64,000 nucleotides of DNA, taken from the NCBI GenBank assembly GCA_949987565.1, contig OX465102.1, positions 16,003,812 through 16,067,811 on the forward strand. The letters are read 5' to 3'. The position numbers were made by a program, and so were the translations under genes. Shown here piece by piece: positions 21,248 through 34,400 of the stretch. The first letter of the stretch is position 1. Each line of letters begins with the position of its first letter. This DNA is from Luidia sarsii. Taxonomy: Eukaryota > Echinodermata > Asteroidea > Paxillosida > Luidiidae. A model generated the notes under the pieces. The model saw nothing but the letters and a program-made list of their open reading frames with translations. It was not told where the DNA came from and did not search any database.

Positions 21248-21253
21248 ATAAAA
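21248..21253 (+). terminator. Polyadenylation signal candidate AATAAA
   Basis: AATAAA 730 bp past the candidate stop of the host gene, followed within 30 bp by a GT-rich stretch (TCTGTTTGGTTTCC). Confidence 0.35.
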
Positions 21254-21479
21254 TGCTAGCACATGAACGAATCTGTTTGGTTTCCCCTTACTGTTGTCAG
21301 CCTCTTCTCTCGTTTGTCAGTCACAGCAGTCAAAATTGGCAATTACTGAGGTACAGTAGTTGACCAGTTTTGATTTAGCTTCTGGGTCTCATCACAGGGC
21401 ACTCGTTAATGACATGCTCATGGGTTTGTATTTTGCGACCTTCATTACTGACCACCTATGACAGAAATAGGTTAACCAG

Positions 21480-21765
21480 TTAAAGTCCCTACAAAACATT
21501 GGTCGAGGTCAAAGAATAGCATCCATACGTTTTCTGATCCAACATATGCTCAATCCGCCAACCAAGTCTTGAGAAAATAGTGAAAACCGCTTCATTTATT
21601 TCGCGAAAATGCAGCATTCAACGCCGTACTGTTCCGAAAAATAGTTTAGGGCAGAAATATTTAAGTATGAGGTTTCTACTATAACCATCTTCAAAATATA
21701 AGTTCCATGTAAATCTGTGAACATTTCTGTTTTTCGATCTTACCAATGTTGTGAAGGGGCTTTAA
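21480..21765. mobile_element. TTAA-type MITE, inverted copy of 16493-16861
   Basis: Begins TTAAAGTCCCTACAAAACA and ends GTGAAGGGGCTTTAA. Internal sequence is the reverse complement of the copy at 16.5 kb, with deletions. Confidence 0.75.
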
Positions 21766-22251
21766 GGCTAGGCTGCTTTACAGTGCCCATGGTCTGGATC
21801 AGGATTCCCTTTTTCCAAATTTGGATGCAAACTGAAGTACAGTGGAATGTCGCTGTAACAAACATCCCGGGATCCATGAAAATAGATGTAGTGGTTCATA
21901 ATAGCAGTTGCGGCCACATAACCATGGACGTATACATTGGGAGCCAAAGGGCACGTTAGTTACATACCGAATGTTAGGTATATCGGTTTTTGTTATAGCG
22001 ACGTTCCACTGTAGTGTCCGGATAATGTTAGGCTCTTGTAACAAACAGTGCAGTCTGAGAAGAGTGGGAACATGTACAAAGTGCGGAAGTGGTGTTACCA
22101 TGTCACATCTCAGAGCCACTCAAAAGAGATGTTTTACACTGTCACCATTCATCATAGTTTATTTGCTACCATTACAGATTGGTCATTAACTCCCAGCACC
22201 ATTTAACTTTCAAAAGTTGTACATGTATTCATCCATGACAAACAGCATTTG

Positions 22252-22735
22252 TCGGATACTGGAAGTGTACGAGATACCCTGCATTTTCTACTGGGAGAGT
22301 GGGATTGCCATGCACAACAATCATGAAAATCCTCATTTCAATCCAATTCCCCTCCAGAAATCAAAATCGGGGAAAAAGTCTGCTGGTATAACCCCCCCCC
22401 CCCCCCCACCCTTGTCGGGTACTGGAAGTTTATGAGATACCCTGCATTTTCTACTGGGAGAGTGGGATTGCCATGCACAACAATCATCAAAATCCTCATT
22501 TCAATCTAATTCCCCTCAAGAAATCAAAATCGGGGAAAAAAAGTCTGCTGGTATCCCAGCCCCCCACCCTTGTCGGATACTGGAAGTTTACGAGATACCC
22601 TGCATTTTCTACTGGGAGAGTGGGATTGCCATGCACAACAATCATCAAAATCCTCATTTCAATCCAATTCCCCTCCAGAAATCAAAATCGGAAAAAAAAG
22701 TCTGCTGGTATCCCCCCCCCCCCCCACCCTGGCCT
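22252..22735. repeat. Three tandem copies of a unit of about 160 bp
   Basis: Units start near 22252, 22413 and 22572 with GTCGGATACTGGAAGT and end in C-runs of varying length. The open frames crossing them are repeat-derived. Confidence 0.85.
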
Positions 22736-23015
22736 CAGGATGCCTGTACGCTTTCGACCTGTCCAACCTCGGATCATCATGGTCTATTGTACATTATGCC
22801 CAGTAAACAAGACAGCAATTTCCATCGACTGCAGTGTGAGCACCCACTCACCTCGATGCCTGTCTGTGAGTGATGAGCTGGCGGGCCCGGTGAGCAAGGC
22901 TTGCCAATCCATGTTGCAAGTTCTAAAATGGCCGCTTCAGCTGAAATGGTTTCCAGTTGTCTCGGTCAGATCAGCATACCGGCATGCCTCACTCCGCCCA
23001 CACCCTCTGAAATAT

Positions 23016-24380
23016 TTCTGAGAAGCTACGGTAGATGGAATATACGTGTACTTCATGCTATAAACTACTCCCATTTGAAATTCAAAAATATTCTCACCTC
23101 TTCAATGTTACATGTGGGTATGTATTCCAAATCCTTACAGCTAAATATTACTTCCTGCATTTCAAGTAAATGGATACAAAACATTGCAAAATGCAAGAAA
23201 TATGAAAAAAACTGATTACCGGTATACAAAATATGCCCTTAAAAAATGTCTGCTTAGATTAAAATATCAAGCCTCTTTATAAGACAAATATCAGATAACA
23301 ATTCCTCTACCACTTATAGTGACTCCATATATACATCTACAGTGTGTACATAAAACTAAGATATGTACAGTTATAGACACAGCATAATATTCTGCATGTG
23401 TGCTCACCAAGAGCTCGTAGGCAAATGTGATACGAGTGAGTGCGAAAGAAAGGCCGTCTCTTTGAATTGTAAACAGTTGAGCAGCAGTGATAAAAAACTG
23501 ATTGGTCCGTTGTGCCCTTGACCACAATTTAAGTGATCGCAGGTCGCTGCTCCGAAAAATGCAAAACCTGTATCCACTTTGTGTGAGCCCTGAGCTTGCA
23601 TGGTGGGATTCTTGATCAAAGGTCCCTCCTCATGAAAATGGGGGTGTACGTGCATAGTGGAGATATGCGGCAGTGTCTGGTTGACTGCTTCTGACTGCTG
23701 ATGGAAGTTTTGGGGTAGATTTTTGCCTCGAAGCAGCGTTACAAACATCCAATAAGATTCATTGGGCTGCCTCACAAGGCGGAAATCTCACCGTGTGTGC
23801 ACGTACGGTAGCGAGAACCGAACTGAGGTGAATTACTAAACAGGCCAATAACGCTGCAAGACACGACATGAAGATTTCGGCTAAAAGACATGAGTCATGT
23901 ATATATAACTATGACCAATGGATACCGTCTTGATTTTAAAACCTGCTGTGGTGTCTATGATGACAATCATGAGGAAAGACCGGCTGTTTCCCACCATGTA
24001 CGAGCCAGTCTTCAAGATGTTATTTGATACAAATATGTCCCATTACCAAAATCTAGATATAAATCCTGGATACAAATTACTGTATATGTCTGACTTAAAT
24101 AATTCCACTTATTGAAAGAGCAACGTATAAAGCTAAAAAAAAACCTAACCAATTAATGTACGCATGAATACTTTGATTATTATTTTAATAATTATTGATA
24201 ATAATCAATTAATTTTTTTTACAGGGCTATTCAACACACCAACTACATGGCACTCCCCCTCCCGAAATAAAAAAAAAGAGCAATAATGTGATGACATTGA
24301 CAGAAAATGTGCTGCGCTTCCATTGCCCTTACAGTTTACATGACAAACTTGTCATTTAGCCAGTATAAGTGCATTAGACT
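23016..24380. other. No recognised gene or repeat
   Basis: AT-rich sequence with short open frames only. One minus-strand stretch (about 23400-23520) ends at a possible donor but has no matching acceptor or family. Confidence 0.5.
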
Positions 24381-24402
24381 ATGTGCATTATGATACATAT
24401 GC

Positions 24403-24643
24403 GGGAGAGAGGGAGACAGACAGACAGACAGACAGGGGAGAGGGAGCGAGAGAAAGAAAGGAGATGGGGAGAGAGGGAAGAGAGAAAGAGAGGGAGAGAG
24501 AGAGACAGACAGACAGACAGATAGGGGGAGATGGAGCGAAAAGACAGACAGACAGACAGAGACAGACAGGGGGAGAGGGAGAGAGAAAGAAAGAGAGAGA
24601 GAGAGAGAGGGGAGAGAGAGAAAGAGAGAGAAAAGAAAAAGTG
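24403..24643. repeat. Purine-rich GAGA/GACA microsatellite
   Basis: Interspersed (GACA)n and (GA)n runs on the plus strand, 240 bp with almost no pyrimidines except the C of GACA. Between 20.6 and 25.1 kb I see no other gene-like signal. Confidence 0.9.
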
Positions 24644-25121
24644 AAAACAAAAGTTGTGGGAATACCCAATCTTGCTTAGTCAGCAAATTGTGAAAATCTA
24701 AACCGTGAACATTGGGTGGATATGTCATGTCGCCTCCGTCATTATGAGGCATTTTCAAGTGAATTTTCCCTATGTGACCTGATGAAATAATATAGGCCTA
24801 TACAGCGAAAAGACTGGAATAATATAGGGTGGTAAAGTCCACCTAAAGGGTAATTAAATTGCAGGTGGTTTGGCCTAATCGCCACAAAACACATAATTAT
24901 GTCAGGCAGTTATGTGGTCCAGTTTGTGTAATTTGTACGCCATAGGCTAGGCTTGTGCATTTGCAGCCATTTACCACCAAGAACGTGGTCTTGGAAAAGC
25001 TAGACCCGCTGGAGAGATCCCAATGAAAAACTGGTGAAGAAATGCGGGCGTGAAAGGGGGGTTGAAATTGCGGTTGATTTTCTGTTTAGGGCAACGTGAC
25101 ACAATCACCTGATGTTCAGGA

Positions 25122-25483
25122 TTATGGGTTGGATATTGCTTGCATTGTTAGCCAGAACCCACGACCATTGTAAAATGCACTGCTCATGAACTCCAGCCAG
25201 ATCTTGTTGCCAGTAGATTGTATGTCCGGTGGAAGGAAGAAGTACTGGACCCTTATGATTTCTGTGGGGTCGTCAATGGTGTCTCCATTTCCAATACGGA
25301 GAAAAAAGTTCGCTGCAACCCCAATAATCTCAATGTCCCTGAAGCTGATCAGGATCATATCAGCCATGGTTGTTACAAAGAATGTACACTCCAAGTTTGT
25401 GTAGTAGTTGCCCGGGTAGTTGATCGACGTCAGCTGGTAAATGCTCCCCACTCCACCAATGTCAATGGTCTGCGAGGAACAAC
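25122..25483 (-). CDS. CUB domain 3 and stop codon (terminal exon)
   Basis: Phase 1 start, 362 nt. CSSQTIDIGGVGS, YQLTSINYPGNYYTNLECTF, ISFRDIEII, KIWLEFMSSAFYNGRGFWLT, ending AISNP and TAA at 25124-25122. No in-frame donor is seen before the stop, so this appears to be the last coding exon; no transmembrane helix or GPI signal follows. Confidence 0.85.
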
Positions 25484-28400
25484 CTGATCAAGAAATATCG
25501 AATCAAAACAGGATCACAATGCATGCCAGCTAGTACTTTTCAATACTTAATATAATTTGTTTTCCAATGAGGTTTTGTAAGAAGCAACAATTCTTCAATT
25601 TACCGGTAATTTAGCCACTGGTGACCAGTATTTTCATAATGTGTTCCATTTGTATTGGAAGTAATGGACCTTTCCCATGAAATATGCAAAGAAGAGCTGG
25701 TGCATGTGCTTTGCTAAAATGGTGGGCAAGCGTGATGCCAACCAATCGTAGTTTTCCACGGGCGTGCGCGCGTTCCTTCGCACTAGCTGTTTGGCGTGTA
25801 GTGATTAGCTATTCAGTGTCTCCTGCGCGCATATTTTGAAACCTGCACGCAACGTGCACTCGTTTGCCAACCAATTCAGTAAAGCGCATGCGTAAGGTCT
25901 AATTTGCATATTTCATGGGAAAGGTCCATTAGCTTGCCCTTCATCCTTTTCTCTTGGCTGGCTAAACATTGCCGCCACAGATTCAAAGGCAAACACTCGG
26001 GAGGTGAGTGAATCTTTTGGTATTTCCAAAATTAAGAGAAAGGCTTTGACTTTCAAAGCCTTAATCTGTGTCAGCTAACCGTTTCCTTGCCATATTTTTG
26101 GGGAGTAACCAGCTGACATTGCTCTGCAAAGTTGCAATATGTTTGCAAAATTGAACATGTGAAATTGAAAATTGAACATGTGAAACTGAACACTGAAGAA
26201 AAAAAAATGGGGGGGGTCAAAATTATTTGTGTCACTGCTGACTAGAGCCTCAATTATGTATTGTGTAACTCCAGCAGTGTGTTTTGCCTCTTGGTTATAG
26301 TTTTGGTACAATTAATTAAGACACTGGGTTGTCTTTTGAAAACTCCTCACTTTGCTGTGGACATACGTGTAACTGAGGTCTATTGAAAGAGTGATGAACT
26401 CTGGATGAAATCTGGATGACCCTGTGCACCGTGCGTGCATCGGGACGTAACAACCACGCAGCATCATTGACCATGTGTTCCGAGCCTTCTAGCAATGCAC
26501 AACAATTAGTCCATCTGTCTGATGAACAGTACTGGGGTGGATTTCACGAAGCCTTACGATGTATCGTAACTCAACTTACGATGGATAACCCATTGTAAGA
26601 TGTGATACACCATGGTTTCTGTGCATCGTTCATCGCCTTGCGATTGATCGTAAGTAACGATGGGTTTGGTGAAATCGACCGCTGTTCTACCCGATTTTCT
26701 GACTTATAATTATAATGTTAAGCCTCCCACCCAAGGGGTGTGTAAGGAAGTCGGATGGCTGGCTATTCATTTCAATGTGAAAAGAACACCCACTTTAAGC
26801 ACACAAGCGTGGTCAGAGATGACATTACTGTGTGCTGATGACACCATGTCATTAGAAGCACGGGTCCGAAAAGTGCCGGTAACTCAACATTTTGGGCAGT
26901 GTATGCTCTCTAGATCAGGAGACGGCAGGATACCAACCATTGGTGGTACTGTATACTTGCATGTGTTCCAGAGATCACTGAAATAAACTCATATAATAAA
27001 GTCATGTGGGCACTGGGGCATGTACAAGTATCCCACGCTATGCAGCCATCAGAGCATGTAGGGGCTACCCAAACCCAAATGCACGTTGAACCATGCCTGA
27101 AGATGTGAATTCGGTATAGGAGAGCCAGGAGGTAGATTAAGTTCAGTGAGCTGTCTTCACGGAAGACTAAAGTCTGCCACATACAACCATACCACGGAGA
27201 GACACGTCACCTCCGCACTCAAATTTTCGACTCGGTTGAACTGTCCTGGTAAATTTCACAGGGCAGAAGTCAGTCGGTTAAATTACCCATTCGAGCAGGG
27301 TAACATGTTACCAGGGAGGAAAACTTCCTGGGCTGTCTGCACTGGACTTAAAATAGTCAAAGTTATCCATTTGCTAGGTTATTAGTTCCCCAAAAAAGTC
27401 CCCAAAATAGGCGGTTGAGATTTTAGAGGGTCTTTTTTTATGGAAATGTTTTTTTGTTCGTCAGTAAACGTGTATATATCAACATACATATCAATAAGCC
27501 TCCAGAAAATTGCATGTATCTGAATCCTTAGAAAGTGGTCAAATATACCGAATATATGCCCATATTCTCATGTCAGTAATATTTCATTCCCCCGACGCCC
27601 TGCGGATTTTGTATAAAAGCAGCCTGACACACTGCCCAGGTTCCATCCAAAGGGTTCGATCGGAAACACACTTGCAATTCTGTGGCATGCATGGGACTTT
27701 GTCAACTTACCATCGGGATTGATTAATGATGAGCAGCCAATTTCATCGTTTTCATTCACGTCACAATCCTTGGCAATGTTACAGCCTTTCTGTGCATCCT
27801 CGCATACCCCACTTCCGCATTGCACACCATGCAGCCCTTGCTCACAGTAGGCTGGGAAATCCAAGGAGTCTGGAAGGGAGGGGGGGGAGATAAAGCCATC
27901 CATATTACTACTAAAGGGCATTCACACTAGCCGATAAAAAGTCACAACTCACCTTTTTTTTTCATTCGTATGTGAACGCTAATAAAAACAACCCCAATTG
28001 CAGTTCTTGAGTTTAGTTTCAGTTTCAGACACTGTCAGAAGCAACACGACTATTTGCAAGTTGCAAGGGCACTGATGAGTGTGAACACCACTATTCATGC
28101 GTGCAGATAAACATCCAGTGACACCCGATGAGCTATAAACTCATTGCCGCATGACTGAGTGCGATAACTCTAAAGAACACGGCGAGCCAATGAGCCAATA
28201 ATATAGGAACACATTGTACACGTGCGGATTGAGGCGCACAGTATATATAGCTCCCTGTTGGTCACTGTTGGGTCACAATTCAGGCATGTTCACAATTCAT
28301 CGCAATATGTTCAAAGAGCTATACAAGCTTTACAGCCGATACGAGGTGAAATGAGGCCGTGTCCGAATATACTGGCTGCGGCTATAGGAGTAACATGCAA

Positions 28401-31400
28401 TCCTATGGGAACTGGCTGCAGCCGCTTGTTGACGACTTCCTTAAGCTCGTGTACATGTATGTGTACTTTCGAGTCGTAGCCAATGAATTCAGATGCAGCC
28501 TTAATGCTTACCAGCAGAAGTGATGCGCCATACTCTGATCCAGAAACCACGCCCTATTCCGCCTCTGCTCTCAAAGACCACCGTCACATTGGCAGCGTTG
28601 ACGTGCACACTGCCCGTGGAGCTATCAATGTCCTGTCCCAGCTGGTCACCGTTCTCATCCCAGACGTACAGTCGGTCCCTCGGGTCAACTTGAAAATCCA
28701 TCACAACGATGCGCAAGGACTTTCACGGCAGGAGGCAAATGAATAGCATGCCAGTTAGTCAGGCACTGACCACGAGCTCATCAAACAGCCCTTTTTTACT
28801 TTTTCTTAAAGTTAGAAGGCCCGACTCTACAATCCTAGCAGGACGTTTCTCAAAGGCAAAGGCCTTTGAGAAAAGTCCTGCTAGGATCAAAACGTCGGGC
28901 CCTCTAACTTTTGAGTTTTATGCATTTGCAGGTCATTTTAGTCAGTGATGATCAGTTTGCAACTGTAGATAGTTTCTTTTTGGAATGAAACTAATTCAGC
29001 ATTGGTGATTGGTCTATAGGAACTTTTCCTACCGATATGGTAGCGGCCCTCAACAGTTTTCAAAATTTGCATTTTGGGTCATTTCGGTCAGTATAAGCAG
29101 TTCGCATATGCAGAAACCTCTAATCATCCAAGCCCACTATCTTCATCTTCTGCTGGGCTCACAGCCAGTCAGCAACAGGCAATGAACTCACCATAACTTG
29201 GTCCGGGTTAATGTGCCACTGAGTATTGCACGGGGGATAATCCGCTGGATAGTCCTGAGAAACAATGTCCACGTGGGTATTGGTAGTCTCTGGAAAGTCA
29301 TCGGCAGTTTTCTTCACCGTATCCTCTGCACATGCTGGAGATAGACACGGCAGTGGAAATACCCAATAAGTCTCACAATCCAAGACAGGAATATATTGTC
29401 ACACCCCCCTCACCCCCAGCATAAATGAGCCTAAATCAACAACAAAACAAAGTCTGCTTCTATGTGAAATAAGCTTACCAAAGAATGTCTGTTATCGTAA
29501 GGGCCATTTCGGGGTCTTTTGCGAGCCCTGCACAGTCATTGGACCTGTGCACAGTCTAGGGTTCGTTTAATACAAGATCCCAAACCACATTTCACCTGAG
29601 AATGATTGCATTTAAATTGTACTTCCACCACATGCGAAGAGGAACCCGGGACGGCCTCGCACACTGTACTTGCAGTGTATCCAGCACCTCTTCATCAGAG
29701 ATACTGATGAAGGGATGCTGCTACCAGACAAAATTGCTTCTCTGGCCCAGACCGTCGCAGTTGGAGAAAGTTTGTAGTCGCCTGCCCCGCAGCCGAATGA
29801 TGATGATGTACTCCAATATAGATTGCTTTGCATAGAGATCGCACGGTGGACCTTTGGCTGGCAGCCTGATTTTATTCAGCAAGGCTATTCATGCTAAATC
29901 AAAGTATCGGTGGTAATTATTATTGGGCCCTATGACATTGATCCCGGCTGTAAAGCACCTCTGCTGTGCATTGATAATGAAGCGCTCCAACTGATCAGTT
30001 GGGTTAGCCACTTACGGGTTGGGCAGGCCAGTTCATCTTCACCCATCGAGCAATCCTGACTGCCGTCACACCGTTTGGTCATGTCAAGGCAGGTCCCATT
30101 CACACAGGGGAACCCACCAAAGTCCGGACAGAAGGAGAAGGAGTCCGGATACAAGGTACCTGTGACAAACATACAAAGTCCAAACAAACCAGAAATCTCA
30201 TCTCAAAGTAATCGTACATAAAAGTTGCAAACTGCCTACTAAGACCACAGTGAATTACCACAATGCAAATTTTGAAGATGGAGAGAGCATGATGCATTGA
30301 TCCTAGCAGGGCCTGATGTTTCTGATACTAGCAGGGCCTGATGTTTCCATACTAGCAGGGCCTGATGTTTCTGATACAAGCAGGGCCTGATGTTTCCATA
30401 CTAGCAGAGCCTGATGTTTCTGATACTAGTAGGGCCTCATGTTTCTGATACTAGCAGGGCCTGATGTTTCTGATACTAGCAGGGCCTGATGTTTCTGATA
30501 CTAGCAGGGCCTGATGTTTCTGATACTAGCAGGGCCTGATGTTTCTGACACTAGCGGGGCATGATGTTTCTGACACTAGCAGGGCCTGATGTTTCTGATA
30601 CTAGCAGGGCCTGATGTTTCTGATACTAGCCAGGCCTGCTGTTTCCATACTAGCAGGGCCTGGTGTTTCAAAACTAGCAGGACCTTTCTCCAAGGCAGAC
30701 CTTTAATTCTCTGTCTTCGGGACAGCCCCTGCTAGGACTGAAAGGGAAGGCCCTGTACATCTTAGAGAAACCATTTTGTCCAATCTTTCGTATCAACAAA
30801 ATCGAGGAGCTGTCATTTGGATCAGATCAGGGCCTTTGTAAGAGGTCCTGCTTTCATTGAAAGGTTTGAGATCGATTGTTTGAGATTTACATTTGTGACA
30901 TAACAAGGAGTTTGCATTAGCTTCAAACTAACTTTTTTGCTCTGTTCATTTCTTAAAGGCATCAATCATGTGGAAGTAGAATACTCAGAAGCCGTACATT
31001 GACCACCACAAAAATAGGTATTCCAGGCCTTGAGACAGACTGGGGACCTGCAACACTGCATATAGGTATAGATATATCCTAACGAGGAAGAACAAAATCA
31101 GCAACTATATACATACGTGGTTCAGAAATGACATCAAGCAGCAGCAAGAAACCAGGACCTGGGGTCGAACCGTCAGACTGAAAACGAATCCAGATGGAGT
31201 GATCAAAGAGACCGCCCTTGGCGAATCTCTGCACATCGGGCAACGTGCCGTCGTACGAAGCCAGCGTGGTCTCCTCCAAGTCGCTCTGGTTTCCGCTGCC
31301 AATGTACAACCTGTCGTTAAATGCCTCGGTGGAGAATGTGTCGATGACCAGTCGGATGTGCTTGCCAGATGGGACGGACACAATCCAGAGACAGGTTTCG

Positions 31401-34400
31401 CCGTTTTTATAATTTTCCTGAATGTCGTAATTTGGCGACAGAATATGATACCTGACCCCAGTCCCGTCCAAGTCGGCAAGATCAATGCTCACCGGGGAAG
31501 GTGTGCACTGAGTGGTGTAAAATCCTGCCAAGGGAATGGTAAAACAGAAACTCTTCAAAAATACATACGGTATACGTAAAATAATGTTATTTTTTCGGGG
31601 AGGGGCCTTTTTGGTCCATAAATGAAGCAATCCTTATTAGGGGGGTAGTGCAAGGCTAGGTTGCAGGGGCACCAACAAGGCCAAATCAAATCTAGAGGCG
31701 AGACACGGGCAACACTATGGAAAATGTTATGCCATGATGATGAGGTAGACCTTTGTATTCTCATAACCCTTCTTCTGAAATCGAGAACAGTGCCCTTGAG
31801 CTTGTTATTGTTGCTTTTTTCTCGAAGCACAAAATTAGTGGAGGCACAAAAATGGGCGGTGGCCGGAGCATTGAATGCAGGGCAAGGCAATTACGGCTTT
31901 CAAATATGACAGACCCAAGTGTGCTTTTCAGCTGTAGCCGATGAGTTTGGTTGAGCTGAATAATGCATGGTGCAGGCACGCGGCTGTACCTTTGACTATG
32001 ACCTCAAAGGAGCAGCTGTTGGTGTTGTTGAAGGCGTCCACAGCAGTGTAGGTGACGGTTGTGCTGGAATCTGTGAAGACACTACCGGATGTATGGCTGA
32101 CTTCCTCACTGTACAGAGTCAGCCCGGAGTTATCCGTGGCACTGACGGTCCAACTGGCAGTGGCTGCAGGCACAATTAAAACACCCACAGAATCAGTCGC
32201 GGTGCATAGGCTACAGACTGGCACATTCAGCCCCAGCCAGTACTTGTGCCCTCAATGGAAACCAGCATAACTTGACTACTCGCTCCGCCATATGGGCAAC
32301 CTTGGACATGTGCAGCTGCAAGACCAATCCACGTTTGTATCACCATGGTATCACATAGCCATTGCGTTAAACCTCGGTCACATGTATCAGATGCATACGT
32401 GCCTATGTGCTTCTTTCGATTGAAAATTCCTCCTTATTTGGGGGTAATTTTTGGGGTCACGCTGACCTTTGCTGAAGAATAACAAAAATCAATCAAATGG
32501 CAATGCAATGTAAACCAAAAGGGGTGTTAAGTTACCGTGACCAAAGATCTTATAGTGCGCATAGCCCGCAAGATGAACTACTCCGAGCAAAAGGTGAAGT
32601 ACGCACTGGACGGCATTTTAGTAGGCAACTGAATCTGTCATTTGCTTTCATCAGTGCTCCGGAAATGAAGCAGAACAGTCACAAACAATTAAAAAGATAC
32701 AACTTTGGATGAGTGAACAGAATTTGATAACTTTTGATGTGATGTGACAACAATGGAGAGAATGTGTGCGACTTTGCTTTGTAAAATGGAGCCCAGTGCG
32801 TACTTAGCCCGGATGCGCGTGATCTCACAAGAGTAGGCTATCTTGCGCGCAAGCGCGCTATAAGATCTTTGACCGTGACCATGCAAAACTGGCTGAACAG
32901 GCTGAAAGTGGTCATTGGAAAAAAGCAACCAAGAAGACCAACTCTACCCTGCGAGGTATGAAGTAAAAACAATTAAAAACAAAACCTTATCCATTGGAAA
33001 TGCTGAATGCTGGATTTTGTTGCCGTTGCAAGCAGCAGTGGTGGTGGAGAAAGAATTAATACCTACACCGTAAAAGGTTGGAAAAAAACCTACATCAACA
33101 ATTAATAGACTACCAATTGTTATACGGTATTTATGTAGACAATAGCCACTTTCTGGCACAACCACTTGCCGAAAAAAATTCCCTCAAATCATAATTTTGT
33201 GCCGCATACGTGTGGAACATGTGTATTAGAATAGTGAAGTGCATATTTTGTACACAGCCACGTACTGACCACTGTCCAGTTGACACTATATGGTTGTGCC
33301 TGTATAAGTGGGATAGTCTGCATAACATTTTGTTGGTTTAGGGTTTCTTCCACCCTTTTACTATGTACCCTACGTATTAAACTCAAATCTTCCTGGTGGT
33401 GGTTTTGGTGACAGTGGGGTTGGTGGGGCCGGGGTGGTGCTTTGAAGGTTGTGCAGAAGGAAGCTCACCTGAAAAGGTCAGTAGGGAGCCTATGGGTGAG
33501 AGGTCGTCACTGTAGACTGTCACGTTGGTAGGACACTGTAACACTGGTGGTTCCTTGTCTGTAGCAAAGTAACACAATTAGGCACTTAGGTGGCTGATGG
33601 TCAGAGGGTTATAGGGCTAGAAACCTACCGTACATGCAATGGGCTCGATCATGAGTCCTTGATGTGATTTGGGCCCCCTTCTCTGTACAGACTCTCTGTG
33701 CCATACAGTCCCTCTACTAATTAATTGGCTTTTCCATCTCAACGGAAAAGGCATATTTTTTGTTCTGATTTTGTTTTCTTCTTCTTCCTCTTCCTCTTCT
33801 TCTTCGGCCTAAAATCCCATAGACAAAGCACGGGTGCATTCTAATTAGTTTCTTAGCAATATGGAAAGACAAACTTGGTCGAAACATTGTCTCTGAGATC
33901 TATTAGTGCCGCTAATATTACGCCATCATGTGTCACGTGACAGAGCTTTAAAGGGGCAAATTTTTTGAACTCCATTATAAGCAAAAGCGCAATTTTGTTT
34001 GGTTTCAATTTTGCAATATATCTATAGTTGGGAAAAGGTGTATCCAAAAATTGCCATCATTTGATCGTTACATCATCTTGTGAATATTAATGAGGTCATG
34101 AACTTTCCAGATGTTCACATTCAATTGACGATATTCGGCTAACGGAGCGTGATTTTTTTTTTTTTTTTTCTTTAATATCTATTGGGGATATGATTTAGAA
34201 ACACCTTCTACTGGTGCCAAAATGACATGACGTACTCATGACATCATCAAAATGCGAGATTTTAAAACACATTAGCCATTAGCCAATGACCTTGAAACTT
34301 GGTGGGCAGTTAGTTATTTAGCCACACACTCAAAATCGAAAGATTGGAACTGAACGACTATTGTTTGAATTTGTGAATATTGTCCCATAGACTTTGTGCA

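Larger units (their letters stand above)
7830..21253 (+). ncRNA. Multi-snoRNA host gene (candidate), introns each carrying a box C/D snoRNA
   Basis: Candidate exons with GT/AG borders: ?-7909, 9973-10022, 10759-10825, 11336-11382, 12031-12089, 12816-12864, 13552-13600, 14202-14262, 14927-14984, (15523 or 15579)-15672, 16239-16315, 18429-18492, 18994-19040, 19457-19523 and 20417-end. Each intron between them holds a box C/D snoRNA; one intron holds an intact one plus a broken one. That regular layout is the main support for the exon calls, and it resembles vertebrate UHG, GAS5 and SNHG genes. Several exons join in compatible phase (for example 18429 to 18994 to 19457 to 20417, ending at TGA 20512-20514), so a small protein is possible. 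However, duplicated exons differ at non-silent sites and the 14202 copy has an in-frame TGA. A spliced RNA whose main products are the intronic snoRNAs is therefore at least as likely. I recognise no protein family. Confidence 0.6.

Noticed and set aside
22473..23021. 182-residue plus frame
   Set aside because: The first half is the tandem repeat of about 160 bp with C-runs; the rest has no recognisable domain.
23291..23527. Possible minus-strand exon ending at a GTGAGC donor (about 23400)
   Set aside because: No convincing acceptor, no family resemblance, and no phase partner in the neighbouring gene, which already ends at 25122.
24336..24758. 140-residue serine/leucine-rich minus frame
   Set aside because: Produced by the GAGA/GACA microsatellite read in reverse.
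30297..30685. CRISPR-like array of regular repeats
   Set aside because: The 25-bp units are contiguous without spacers, and the genome is eukaryotic.
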